Source of the DNA: Nomia melanderi | Lineage: Eukaryota > Arthropoda > Insecta > Hymenoptera > Halictidae | DNA: 64,000 nucleotides | Reading direction: 5' to 3' | Assembly (NCBI RefSeq): GCF_051020985.1 | Contig: NC_135012.1 | Span: 13,456,451-13,520,450, forward strand | Shown: positions 26,711 through 40,570 of the stretch, piece after piece | Layout of the letters: every line of letters starts with the position of its first letter | How positions within the stretch are numbered: position 1 is the stretch's first letter | The notes under the pieces: generated by a model | Seen by the model: the letters and a program-made list of their open reading frames with translations, nothing else | Databases searched by the model: none | Told to the model about the DNA's origin: nothing | Position numbers and translations under genes: made by a program

Positions 26711-29700
26711 TAGTTAGCAGATCAGGTACCATGGAATTTTTTTCCACGCGTTTCGGGGCCGTCTGACAGACTTTTCTGCCTAGCAACCGGAAAAGGGCTG
26801 CCCTTTTTTTGTTCATCCCTGAACTGGGCCTAGTTCATCGGCAACAATGCGGATTATGAGCGATGATGACGAATATTTATGAGTTTACGATCTGATGACT
26901 TTACGACTCCGACATTTTACCGTCTACACGCGAAGGACCTTATCCCGTTTTAAGGGAGGACGGTGTCCTGACGGGACGTCCGTCACGTGGTCACGTGCAT
27001 CCGGACTGCATACCGTCTCCACGTTTTTCTTGAACGAAAGTTTGCGGGAACGAAAAGTTACCTTAAATGGAATACCATGATCATTAAGAATATTTTCTTT
27101 ATTTCATTACATCATAATCGATAGAAAAATTTCCATTATTTTATCAATTTTGCTTTCAATCGATACTATAGTTTCGTGTTTGTAAAACGAATGGATGAAA
27201 GAGGTATCCGTTACCGTTGAATCGATCGATAAATGGGTTCGCGGCGATTGCGAAAAGAAGCCGGTAACCCCGAAAACAACCGAACAGGAACGTCATCGTG
27301 TAAATCGCGATTAACGAGCTCGACGACCACGGGTCTACCAGAAACCGGAAGGAGTCGGCTATTTTTCGGGCCAACTAGCAACTCCGGTGGGAAGATTTCA
27401 CCGAATCGACCATGCGAATCGAATCCAAAAAATCGACTGCATTTCGAATATTTCCGCGACGGGGCTAACGGCTCCACTTAACGTCCAAAGAAAAGAAATT
27501 TCTCGGGGATTAATTGAATCGAGCAAACCGTTGAGTCTAACGTCTAAAATCAACGATCAAAAACGCCGTGGGGGCAGTCTTTCGAAGCTGTGCGCGTCGT
27601 AACTCTTCCAGTTTCGCAAAGTCGGAGCCCGAGGAATTTCATAAATCGCCGGTGTTCTCGATTGTTAGCCAGACCATGGTGAGGACAGGCGAGAGCCGTT
27701 CTTCTCGTAATAGCGCGTTAAAAGCTGGCGTGGATCTCGAACTGGCATGATCGGCCGGATCCCGGAGTCGTATATCAGGAATGATGAGTTTACGGCCATC
27801 CTCGTATAGCCATCATGCCTTCCTTCGTCCTTTTTCGCGCGGAATATTGTCGCAACAATGCCCGATTCGAGCTGCGTTAGATTTACGATCGGACCTGGAA
27901 CCGACCTGCGGAGCAGCATTTACGAACTCTCCGGCACTTCCTTCCTTCCGTCTCCATTTTCTTCCTTTGCTTACTTGGTTCATGGGAGGAATCCATGTGG
28001 AGCCCACTGGCGTAAAGATCTTGTAAACTTAGACGGTGCCAATCCGATGCTACACGCTGAAACGATGAAACGAGGAGACGTGCAAAATACTTGGGAAACA
28101 ACAGCTTCGAGTTGCGAGTAGAATCGCGATCCGCGCATTTCATTGGAAACCATTCAAGCAATTTAATATTTTATTGCTTAACGTGAATTATCATTGTACC
28201 GACTCGAACGTCTCGTTTCGAGACGCATTTGTCGAGGGACCACGGTTGTTTACGAGCAAGACGAGACGATAAAGGGTGCGCGAGAATTGTAAGAGATCAA
28301 AGGATTCTTCGGGAATACAAGTTGGATTGTCCAGTTCCTTTGAAACGGTTGCGAAATTTATCTTCCACCATTGGGGCGAGCTCCCGTAGCCATTTTGTTA
28401 CGCCATTGCGAGATGAAAAGAAGGCCTGAATAATTCCCCGTGCGATAACTACAGCGGTCCGTGACGAGAAGTGGCCAAAAGTTAGGCTTTAACGCGGTCG
28501 GGACTACCTTCTGGCTCGGACGCGCAACTTCCAGGAGCTTTTCGCAGTTCCGGACGGTGGAAGTTTTCTGGTTTACAGGACATCCCGCTGATCACCCGTC
28601 AACATCCTTGACGGGGTTGCTTTCAGACTGCGCTGGCGGGGGTTGAGGACGGCAACAAGTGAAGGGCTGCTGCTGTGATGTTGACACGACTCCTGTCTCT
28701 AGCCTGTCGCGAGAAGAGAAACATATTCGTAATCCTGAGTTTTCGAACAATGCGTTAGTTTTTCCTCGATACGTAACTTCGAAATAGATAACCGATCTAT
28801 GGAAACGATGCTGAATCAACGATACTATCAGGTTCTATTTTTAAAGCATTAATCTCCTCGCAAAAGACACAGCCAAACTCCGTGGACGAGAGAAACCCCC
28901 GCGGTCTTGCCGCTGCGGGTCTGTCAACATCCTCGTCAAAGTCGTATCGAAGTCGCTTCCTGTAGACCGGCAAAGAACCCCCGTCCGCTGAGTTGTTTGC
29001 TGGCAAAAAATGAACTGTTTCGGAAACGCTGTATGGCTCCCCGTGTCGAGATAGATCCCATTGCGCCCCCGTGACAACATTTCGGCGGCGAACAGCCGAA
29101 CGTTTTTCTTCCTCGATTACGAACCATAATCGAAGTTACCATGGAATCCATCTTATCAGCTAAATTTCTTCCGGAAGAAGACGCGAAAGTATCAACTTCG
29201 TTTTCCCCCGAAACTACCTGATAATATTTCCGACAGTTTCGTCTCTGCCTCTCGTGAAGAACAAAGAGACGTCGACTTGACTTTCCTCGAAAGCCGCCTC
29301 ATAATATTTCCGACTCTGCCGACTTCTCCGCTTTCGTCGTGTCCGCCATTAGCGCGAGTATCGCAGCGCTCGATTGTACTGGAACAACAGCCAGCGGAGA
29401 CGACGGAATCGAAGCCGGTGAACAATGAGCGACCCGACCGCAACCACTGAGCGTCCAGAAACCGCAATTTCTCCGATCGTCGCCGGGCCCTGCCGATTCG
29501 ACGGGACCACGGCAACAGATGATTTACGGTCCGAGCATCGAACCGCATCTTCATGTGGATCCATTATACGGCCCGCCTGGATATTTACGATCCCTTATTT
29601 ACACATCGACGCCGTGGGCTCGTTTTCAATGGGAAAAAGTTCGGGAACACCGGGAGAGGGAGAAGATCGAAGGGAAGGGGTGTCGGATGCTCGAAGGGGG

Positions 29701-30423
29701 TGGATTATTTACGGTGTAACGGTGTTCCGGGGCTGTGTTGTCTTCCTCCGCTGTGTCAGGTAGGCGGATCGCAGGTCCGCCGGCAATTTGCATTTATTTG
29801 CGGGTTCCCGAGAACGCCCCCTTTTCATGGCTCCCCACAAGACGCGAGATACGCATCGCCCACATGCTGTTTCACACTCGCGCCGCCGACGACGCCGCGG
29901 ACCTGTTGGTTTTTGCGGCGAGATATTATATCGGGATCGGTTACCGAGTCACGGGATTCCCGACGCCTTTTTCGCTACGTTAAAAGGACAGTGATAGGGA
30001 TCGATGGGGTGCGAAGCTTCCCTTGTGCTTTAACTCGCGCCGGTGTTCTCTTCGACTCGATGAGAAATTGGTTTTTCATTGATTCGCAATTAGAAGATCG
30101 ATCGTAGATAAGATTGGTGAAATTTTCGATCGATGACATTAAGATACCGATACGGATCAGAAACTGTAGGAAAGCTGTCTGTCTTTTCGAAATCTCATCC
30201 TTTACGCGTGATTATCTACGAATGGAGTACTTAACGGAAGATCCTACACCATTAACGTCAACGCCTCGACCGCCACGATCCTCCGCGATACTTCCCTCTC
30301 CGCAGCCTTCTACCGAGATCAGACGGTAAACGAAGCCGTCACGGGGTAGACACCTCTCCGTCCACCGACGACACACCGAAAACAAACACGCAAATGGGGT
30401 GGGGGTCAGAGGTTCCCGGCTGG

Positions 30424-30464
30424 CAATGGCTGGGAATGGTTGGGAATGGTTGGGAATGGCTGGG
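30424..30464. repeat. (TGGGAATGGY)4 decanucleotide repeat
   Basis: Four tandem 10-bp units differing only at the last base. Confidence 0.9.
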
Positions 30465-31322
30465 CAGAATTCCCGTAAATCAATTACGTCTTCATCCCGT
30501 GCCCGTGATCCGAAATTCTCCGCTTCACGCTCGACAATCAGCGATATATTGTGACGACACCGTGACGATCTCGCCGCGACCTTGACGGAAGAGGCTCTTG
30601 GTACCGGCGTGCGGTGATCCTCGAAGGAGCTACCAACTGGCTAGGAGGCGGCCAAAGGGGCTGCTGAGCTGTCTCTCAGCTGTCGCCTCTCTCTCTCTCG
30701 GTCTGTTCGCAGCGTCTCTCACCCCCGGCTCCGAAGATGGTCCCCGATGAGCAGCATGAAGACATTAGGGAGTTTGTTTTGTCCTCGCCGCGGGACACCG
30801 TCGGCCGGGGCAAGCCCCGTTTAAAAGTAACGCCGTATTACTCCAGGACGACGCGGCGGGTGGTCCTCCGCCGGTTTCCTTCCGCTTTTCCGCCGGCTCC
30901 CGCGACTGAATGCTCGCCCCCTCCACGGCCGGCCTTCTGTTTGGCCATTCTCGCGCTCCGGAACTCACGGCACAGCACAAACAGGGACGATAATAAACAT
31001 TGATGGGGCATCAGCGGTCCGCGCTGCATCCCGCCACGCTGGAACAATGCCCTCTCTAAGGACACGGGCACCTACAGATTTTTTCCCCTCTCCTACCGGG
31101 CTTTCCCCGCGTCGGAGCTTTCGCGACGGAACGAATCGACGCGGCTCACTCGACGAGTTACGCTCCCGGAAAATCGTACGGTGCCACCGCCGTGATCTAG
31201 GGGGTGAGTTTCGTGGCTGCGGCTCGAATCGATTCCGAGCATAGCTATGGTCCTGCCGGAGAGGATAGCTCCGGGGAGGATTCCTTTTCTTCGCTGCAGC
31301 TTTTCACGTTTAATTGACTTTT

Positions 31323-31352
31323 CTTGTTGTCGCTTGTTGTCGCTTGTTGTCG
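31323..31352. repeat. (CGCTTGTTGT)3 repeat
   Basis: Three copies of a 10-bp unit, the first differing at its start. Confidence 0.8.
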
Positions 31353-33274
31353 TTTCGCGAGGGTTTAAGCTTATCCTTTAGTTCTGTTGGGGTTCAAGAC
31401 AAATTAATCTGTTGCTTAGATTCGCGGCCGGAAGAGAACAGCGAAGGTGGGAGGTGTTCTCTAATTTTCAAATGGTTGCGCCTCGCCAAAGAAAAAAGGA
31501 AATGCCAGTCCTCTGATTCAATTAGCCTTTTTACGCGGATGTCGGCTGTCACGTCCGGCTCGAGTCTTTTCGTCGTCATTTCCTCGGTGGGAAAAGAATG
31601 GCGATCCTAAAAAGCGAAAGTTGGGAGTGATCATGCGTTAATTGTCGGGAGAACGATTTCAAGCGAGTCGCCGTTATTCGAGCCCGCCTCTTGCTCAAAC
31701 CGTTTGCCGGTCCGTCGCGCGTCGTTCGGCTCTCGCGGCGGTCGTCCGACGATTTACTTCCGCGAGGATCCGTCAGCCATAAATTTCTAATCGACGACTC
31801 ATCCGCCGAGGTCTTCCTCCTCTGTCGCGATAATCGAAGAACGGAGGGCCACGCGTTTTCCCAGTAACAATAATTCGGAGCTCCGACAATTCCGATCGGC
31901 CGAAAAACTGTGTCCAATTAAATTTTCTTGGGCCGTCAGAATTTTTCACGGAATTTCGTTCTCGAACTTTTTCCACTGCGGTCTCGTGGAATATTAATCT
32001 CCTTTCCGCGGTAACTTCTTGTTTACTCGCCAGATTTTACCAGAGGTTTCTCGCGTTTATCAACAACGCTCCAAAAACGAACGGCCGAGACTCGTTCATC
32101 CGGCAAAGCCTTATTAATAACACGATTTTGAAAAGCGCGCAAAAACCGGGGTACCGCGGCGCGCGAAAACACAATCGTTGGAAGGGAAACGAAACAAAAT
32201 GGACCGAAAGAAAAGGTGAAAGACAATGTTGTAACCGGCTGTCCGATAAATGGCACACCGTCGCAAGAAGTCTCTTTGCTGTCATTGAACCTAGAGGCTC
32301 GTTAAATTAACGTCGGACTGGAAAAACCTGGCGAATCCGAGAGGACTGTTCGCATCGCTAAAAAAGCCATCTCGAGAGATTCGAAAACAGAAGAGCGCCT
32401 CGCAAAATGCCGTAGAAAAAAGCGGTGTTTTGTCGAATTGCTCCCACCAGAGTGTGCAGAAAAAGGAGCACCGGCAAGCATGGTCTCCGCTGGCCTCCCC
32501 CGCAAGCTTCCAGTCATGCGCCGCTGGGCGTGACTTCGGGGGCGCGACGAGGGGATCATTCCGAATCATGGATTGGTCGGCGAAGCTGCGGAAACAGGTA
32601 CGGAAAGCGGGCCGAGCACGTTGTCCTCGCCACCTAACCGAGACCTAACATCGTGTTTCCCCACCATTTGAGATCCCCTGAAGAAGCCAGCTCGGATGGG
32701 AGTGGCCAAGCGAGTTAGTTACCCCGGTGGCGACTGCTCGAGGAGGCTAGTCAGGATCAGGAAGCCGATCGGTCGAGGTCCAGCTCGAGAGTGTTGTCGT
32801 TACGAGACTGGCTCGGTTCCCGAGGACACAGGTGTATTCGCCGCCGGGACCACCGCACACCGTCTCAGGACACGCCGAACGGAGAGGAGACGAGTCTCGA
32901 CGGGGCTGGACCGCGCATGGCTGCAGGCAGCTCACCTCGCCAGAACACACCGCTGTGCGCCGATCCAGCAGTGACAGTTCGCCGTATCCTCGAGGAATAC
33001 CGATCAGTGCGACATATCCTGGCTGTGTTTCGATAATCGGAGAATTTCTCTGTCGAATATCGAGGATCATCCGTTGCCGTCCTCCGTTCTCCCATCATTC
33101 GAGCCGGTTATTCGGATTCAGTCATCGAACGACTCCTCGGAGTACCAGGAGAGTGTATCGGGCTGGTGATTTATTAATCGGTGAACGCTTCTCCGGGGAG
33201 CACAGTGGTTGGTGACAGCTTTTTGTTACGCTTTGGCGTTTTGTGAGGAACACTGGTAGCGCGGACGCGCTGAA

Positions 33275-36200
33275 ATGACGGTTACCACTAACTTTTCGAT
33301 GATGCGACCCTGCTTCACTGGATACCCCTTCCAAGGTAAGAGGACAGACATTCTCACTCCCAGTCAGGTATTTCAGCATTGTTTTTCATCGCCACTTTCC
33401 GTCAGCTCTGACGAGTCGAGAGATAACGTTTCAGTTTGTTCGATTGCGAATCGTCGAAGCCCTGTAAATCGTAACGTCTTCAGAGGGACCAGGCTAGCTT
33501 TTTCTTGTCGCGACGGCGGAGAACAGTAGTTGGCATCTGGAGAACGCGTAGAGAACTTTCTTTGGTCGGTTCTGGCAAATTCCAGGACCATTCGGAGTCG
33601 AGATTTTACAGCTAGACCCGGTGGCGGGAAAGTCTCGGAAAATCGACCGACAGAATACCCTCGAGACTTTTAAACGGACCACTGATATATAACCTTACCT
33701 GACCCTGCAACACCGGAACATTACCATTAATGACGGCCATAAATAATGAAATGGATTTTTTGGGGGGCACGCCGTCGCTCTGGAAAACTCGTGCTCCTGC
33801 TTTTCGACTTTGCACGCCCGCGCCATCCATTTTTTTCGCCCGGGACAAAAAAGTTGGGGGGGTTACCTGAGTACTCCCACTCTCGCTTTCTCGCGTAAGA
33901 CGTCGAAAGGGTGGTCTTCGACGGTGAAAGAAACGATACACTGGACCTTTCATCCCAGTCTAGTTCGGAATTCGTTGGCAAACGAAAGAATTCGAAAGTA
34001 GTTGATCGTAACTAATCGGTGATGATTGGAAGGTTTGCTTCTCTTCGCGACAAAATCGAGCAGCGTGCAATCGTGAAACTTGCTCCCCGTTGTCTCTGTT
34101 GCGCGTCGGAAAATTCGGAGACCCGAACGAGCGGCTCTCTTGGAAACGGACACGGCCATCTCCTTCTTATTGGCTGGTAAATTTCGGTATCCTTCCGTTC
34201 GCAGCGAAGTTTGAAACGCGCGAATCCCGCGCGAGAATTAGCATTCTTTCCTTTGGCGGGTAGTTAATCGAAGAATCCACCGGTCGATAGAAAGAAAAGA
34301 TAGCGGCGCGGCGCGATAAGGAGTTCGAATCGTGGCGGGATCGGTAGACAGTAGACGTAATTGCGGACGCAAATGGGAGGAAGTCGGCCGGCGAATTTAG
34401 CATTTTTATTTGTTGCTTACGCGCGTCCGCGGATCATCATTTGTCACTGTCCAGGTTCACGCACCGCCGTTGTTGCCGTGTTTAATTGCGCCGGACAATT
34501 AGTCAACGAATCGTTTGCGCGACTGCGTATGCAAAATGAAAGCGTTTAACGCCCGGCGAACGGGCTAATTAAATATTCCTGGAAGATTGATAACGTTGCA
34601 GACACGTTTCTCGCAATTACCACGCGGTCCCGCTCCGCGTGTGTGCATCGGTGATCGTTAATTATTTCACTGAATGTCGAAACCCGTTCGCCGCGCGCGC
34701 TCCCGTGAGAAGCGAGGGCGAAAATCTTTCCGAGCTCGATTAATACCGCGGAAGTGGCTTTCCCCGACATTAAACGCCGTTCACATAAGTAGCTATTAGA
34801 TTTGTCCTTTTATTAACAATCCCAGCTCGTTTAATGTTCGTTGAACGCTCGTTCAACTGCTCCGCTGGCGAGAGCACTCGAATCTCGAGCGAAGATCGCG
34901 GTTAAATCGAAATCGGCTCGAGGATCGATCGGCAGCCTTGCAAGATCGTTTTCTAATTACCGGGACAAATTAGCGGGAACTTTTGCCGAGCGTCGCGAGG
35001 CTAGATTTTCGAAGGCTGCGACCAGTGTCCCGTTCCGTTCGCCGTTTTTCGGCCGTCGCAGCGTCGCGGCGTCGCGGCGTCGCCGATTATGCAACTGACC
35101 GCAGATTCTGCGCAATTACGACCACCGATTCGCCGTGTTCCCCTCCCCGTATCAATTCTTTCCTCTCTCGTCCATCGTTTCGTTACACGATCAACTTAAT
35201 CGAATTACTTAGTTTTGTCTTTGCGCGTTGAAACGACTCGCGAGAGGACACGTATAAAAAGCTCCGAGTTCTCTCGTTCCTTTTCTCAGCTGCACTTCGT
35301 GCACTTCGTAACTCCGTTAGCTCAGGATGTTGCTAAGAACGATTTTTTCTCTCGTGTTCGTCGAAGGACTCCCATTGTTTCCGAGACGACCTCTTGGCTC
35401 GTTGTAACAATTTCTGAGGTTTTCCGCGGAGTTTCTTGCCTCGCTTAAACATTTCTTCAACGCGCGAACATTTTTTCACCGGCGATACGTTCTAGTATCG
35501 GGACGACAAGTAGCAGCAAATCGGTTTTTCCTCTGGCGATGTCTCGCATCGGCGACCACAGAACGCGCGCGCTCCGTAGCGCTCCATATCGTCGCGGGGG
35601 GCGGACACACACAGTTTTTCCTCTCGCCACTGCGCCAGAAAAGTGAGTCACACAGGTGTACACCTAGGCATGTATACCGGGCACAGCTGTGTTTCTTCCG
35701 CGGCTCGATCGCGATCGATCCAGTTACCCGTAATGCTCCTCGAGATTACCTGGAAGCCCGCCGTTCCGCGGAAAGGACGGAGGTGCCGCGTCCGCTACTC
35801 GGTTCAAGGTTTCCCCTGGAAAATTAAACGATCGATGGCATCCGCGAGCAGTTCTCCAGGTTCGTCGAGCCAAGGGAAAAGGACGGTTCTCGAGGAGAAT
35901 CTCTGTTAAGAAGGCGATACCGGTTTCCAACGATTGGCAAAGCAAACAGTCCGTCCGGATCGCGATCGGTCGGAGCACGCTTTGGCCGGGGCAAATTATA
36001 CGCTATCAGTGTTGTGCCTCGTAAACCCTTCGAATTGATTGGTCTTATCGTTGTTTATGGGGCTGCGTATGCCAGCCGATAACTCTTTCCTCGTTCCGTT
36101 TCCCTTGGTTCCCCGTTCCGTCGATCCTCCCCGCGACACGCGGGAAACGCGTCGAGACGAAGGTGGCACGATAAATCCAGGCCTCTCTTTATTCGCCGTC

Positions 36201-39200
36201 GAGTAACTGTTCTCTCGGCTCGATCGGTCGATCGATCGGTCGATCGATCGGTAGCCGGCCGCGCGAGCGTGAAACAAAAGGATCGACCATTTCGCAATCG
36301 ACCTTCGGATCGAACGGATCCTGTCGTTGCTGTTTCATTGCATGCATCGCACCGAGGCTTTTCCAGCCTCAAGATTAATACGCACGTTAATGTTCTGTCG
36401 CAGATTTGGGATCGATACCGGGTCAGGGCCGCGTGAATCAGCTCGGTGGCGTCTTTATAAACGGGCGGCCGCTGCCGAATCACATTCGCCTGAAAATCGT
36501 CGAGATGGCCGCTGCTGGCGTCAGACCTTGCGTAATTTCAAGGTATCATCCATTGGCGCATATACGTTTTTATGTTTACCGGTCGTAACGTCGTCACGCG
36601 GCAATGGTTATTTTGCAATCCGAACGATAAATATAATATCGCGCGGCGTTCCTCGAGATTCGTCGGCGTAATTCCTATCGGATTATTTGCTCGGACAGGC
36701 AGTTGAGGGTGTCGCACGGATGCGTCTCGAAGATCCTGAACCGCTACCAGGAGACGGGAAGCATCAGGCCAGGCGTGATCGGTGGCAGCAAACCCAGGGT
36801 AGCCACGCCGGAAGTCGAAGCGAGAATCGAAGAATACAAGAGGGACAATCCAGGGATCTTCTCTTGGGAGATTCGCGACAGATTGATCAAAGAAGGAATC
36901 TGCGACAGGACCAGCGCTCCCAGCGTCTCCGCGATCTCCAGGCTGCTGAGAGGTCGTGACCCCGAGGACGAGGCTAAGCTCGGCGATGGTGAGTTTCGTT
37001 ATCCCCTTTGCCCGCTTTACGCTAAAGATTAGACCGGAGCGAGATTGAATCTCGCGACAGAAGGTTCAAATGCCAGATGGAAATAAAGTTTGGTTCGTTT
37101 CGTTTATTTCGTTTATTTCGTTTAGTCTGAAAACTTTTCGACAAGAAACGCGTTTGATTTGCTGTTTCTTTCTCGTTCGCATCCGACCAAGATTGATGAT
37201 GCCACCTGAATCGGTAAATCGGGTTCCCGCGAGCAACCCTGCGACAGCGCCACCGTGGAAAATTAGATTATAACAACACCGGCTCCATAATTTGGTCCTC
37301 GAGGCTGCTCCGGCCGCTCGGGCTGAAAATTGAATCGACGATCCTTCTTCTCAGCCCCTAATATTCCGAGCGACAAGAACCGGCGCTGCTCGATTCGGCT
37401 GGAACGTACGGAATTCTCGAAACCGTCGATTACCCGTTTTAGAAAATGATCCGTTCCTCGAACGAGAATCGGAAAGATCGCGAAACCCGTGCGTTTCGCC
37501 GGCAGCCCACCGCGGAGTTGAAACTTCTTTTCGCGAAATTCACCGGCGGTTTTCCAGTAAAAAGTGTGTCCGCGATAAAAGCGACCATTAAGGTGTAACA
37601 GCTTCCTGCGCAACGTAATGTTCCGTACGCGGGCAAATTACCACGCAGGAAATTACGAGGCAGATCGAAAGTGGAGCTTAGCGATGTAGTTCACAGTTAA
37701 TTCGCGCTCCGGACAGAAAGTTTCCTCCGGGACTCTTTAATCATCGCGGATCACTCGAAAAAGTGATTCTTAGTTGCCGTTTACCCCTTCCGCTTCGCTT
37801 CGACCGAGCAAGGTCCGGGGGTTAATTCGGTAGCACGAGGTTTCTTCGGAGATTCCGTTTCGATAGAACGCCGAGCGTTCCCTCGGAAAGTTGCAAACGA
37901 CGGTATCGTGGCCGTTCCTTGCAACATTTATCAATCTCCGGGGATCTAAACCGCGTTTGATATCGTCGCAACCCGGCTGCCACGCGCTTCGTGACTCGAA
38001 CGAAGATAAAGCATCTTTGTTCGTTTTAGAGATTGCAACAAAGTCCTCCTTTCGAGGGATATCTACCTCTCGGTGAAAATAATTGCCAGTCGAAGGTACT
38101 CGACTGAAACTACGAACGTTCGTCGCTCTACTACCGATTCGAAACACAGACCGATACTCGAGAATTCCCCGAACCGATTCTCTTCCGGCCGCGAGATGCA
38201 TCGCGAGATCGATGAAACTCCCGACGCGCACGAGCTACGCGAACCAAGCGTAATAGGCGCGACCGATAGAAATAGGGAAATTGCGAAGGTGCCGGCGCTC
38301 GGTTGCGAGTTGGCGGTCACGACCGACCCGATGACACGCCCCATCAGCTGGCCGCTGACCACCGGGACCACCAAGGAATCCCGAAGGGTGCCCGCCGCGT
38401 CCGAGAAACCTCCGAGAAACGGTGAATGAATAAATTAAATGCTCGCGCATTAATCAGCCTCGCGTTTCTCGATCTTGGAAATTACCGGTTCTCTCGTACG
38501 CCGCGGCGAGCGCTCGGTAGCCGATCGGCGCCGGCTCTGTAATTTTCTCGCCGCCCGGTACATGCCCACGTGTACGGCCGAAAGTTCGATAGGTGGTATC
38601 GAGGCTCGGGACTACGAGGATTCACGAGCGGGAGGACCGGCGCGTAACATTCCCAGGACGAGCGATCCCGTGCGCCGGTCATTCCTACTCGATCACCGCC
38701 GATCATTGTAATTAACCCTCGTTCGCCGGAACCGGAGGGTTTCGGTGTCAACCTTTTCACGCCGGTGCGTTCGACTCGTTGAAACGTATATCTCGGCCGT
38801 AGCGTCCGTTCGATGCTTATCTTTGACCGATAGCGACGCTCGTCCTAACGATAATAGTCTTTAGGCTAGAGATTTCTCACGGTAGGGGGTTGTTTCCACC
38901 CCCGGCGACAAGACAGTTTGCAACTCGCACCGACGGCGGTGGTCCGCCGTTGGGATCGCTCGGAAATGCTCGTCGGTAGACATGAAAGAGGGAAACGAGA
39001 AGAAACTGGCCCGTAGATTTGTAAGTCGATCGGTCGGTCGACGGCGGGTCGACGGCGGGTCGACGGCGGGTCGACGGTCGGTCGATGGTCGGCCGCCTTT
39101 CAAAACAAAAAGAGGAGGGCAAAAACATCGCGTTAACTGCTGCGGGGGTGAGAACTTGAAAAGCCGCCGACCGCCGAGTCCTCTCCTGTCAAAACCAGCG

Positions 39201-40520
39201 AAGAAACACGCGTCCGTCGAATGGAACGTTCGAGACCGTTCGAGTTCCCTCGAGACGATTCGCGGAAAATGTTGCATCGCGGTTCGTCGAAATCGCCGCT
39301 TTCGTTACCCGGAGATGATTAGCGGTGAGTGGTCGCTAATGTACTGTTAATACCCCTAATATTTCGTCGACTTTTAAGACGGCCGTACGCTCGTCGAAGT
39401 CCTCCGTCGATCGGCGTTGCGGTATCGCGTCGACCGGCAACCTAGCAATCTCCGACACCCCAGGGGTTAATGTCGGGGTACGAAAGTTTGGTAATAACTA
39501 GCCGGTAGCGAGCGCTTAGTTCCGTGCGGGATGCAATTTCTGTCGTGATTCCTCGCCGGAATCGCGTTCCTCGGACCTTTCGAGCCGACAGGAAACTGCA
39601 CTGTGTACACTATCGCGTACACCGTCTTTATACCCGGCGAAACCCGAGAGGAGAGACGACGGGGCCAGAAATCGTCGAGCGATTCGAAAGAGCTCCGCTG
39701 GAAACGGAGGAAAGGGGGGGGGGGGGGGCGGATAGAAGCGCGGAAGCTCGCGGACCGGCAGAAACGAGCCGATGCGAGAAAGGAAAAGGAAGAATCGGCT
39801 CCCTCCGGGAATAGAGTCCGTGTCGAATGGGCATCAACGCGGGGCGTCCCGGCGTCAGGCGTCGTCGGCCGATTAGTCGCGGCCCGCGCAAAGCCGCTCG
39901 ACAATTTCAAGACGCGCCGGGGCCCTCGCTCTTCCGCGACTTGTTCTTTTTACGAACGTGCCCGTCCGTCTCCGCGCGCCGAGGTCCCGATGATAAATTT
40001 ACTGTAATCTAAAAATGTGAGGCCGTCCGTAGACCTTTCTTCCTCGGCTACGCTCGAATTCCGAGGGAAACGACGGAATTCCCTCCCTGGAATTTCTATT
40101 CTTCGACAGTTGCGGCGGCGAGCAACTTCCGGGTACGCGGCTTTTCTTCTGCTCGCGCGCGCTTCGCTTAGAGACGATTAGTATCGATATCGTCGGCGTT
40201 GCCGGTCGAGCCGCTCCGCATCGCGCGGAATAATTATTCTCGGATAATTCCGGATACTTGGAATACCCGTCGATAATGTCGGAGGGACCGTGGCTCTTAA
40301 TGAAAATCGTGGAAGCGAGGAGAGAGCGCGGCGCGGGGAGCGAGTCGCCTGGAAATCGAGTGTGAAATAACCAGTGCAACGCGCCACGCGGAGAGCGGTT
40401 CCTTTTGAACTCCGGCTCGGCAAAACAAACCATAAACGTGCGTTCACCTGGAGAGACGGGGCTGGGCAGGTGACACGAGGAATTAATAGCCATTAGACAC
40501 GACCCCGCAATTTCGTCTCC

Positions 40521-40570
<50 letters not shown>

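Larger units (their letters stand above)
3250..33274. other. About 30 kb without a supported gene; probable regulatory territory upstream of prd
   Basis: No open frame here combines length, splice sites and a recognisable family. Many frames of 60-200 codons are open on both strands, as expected where TCGA and CpG are common and TA-rich stops are rare. Visible content is simple repeats (listed separately), a diverged 234-bp duplication near 20.8-21.25 kb, and a GGATTA cluster near 11.1-11.9 kb. Short AATTAA/TAATTA words are scattered throughout. The 5'UTR and promoter of prd and the first exon of the CFAP74-like gene should lie at the two ends, but I could not place them. Non-coding RNAs cannot be excluded by reading. 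Confidence 0.5.

Noticed and set aside
28797..29080. Minus-strand frame with acidic and Arg-rich residues resembling a transposase N-terminus
   Set aside because: Too short, no catalytic motifs, no terminal inverted repeats found nearby.
32696..33274. Long open frames just upstream of the prd ATG
   Set aside because: Several frames are open on both strands; none matches the known Paired N-terminus, and the 33275 ATG does. Most likely 5'UTR or promoter.
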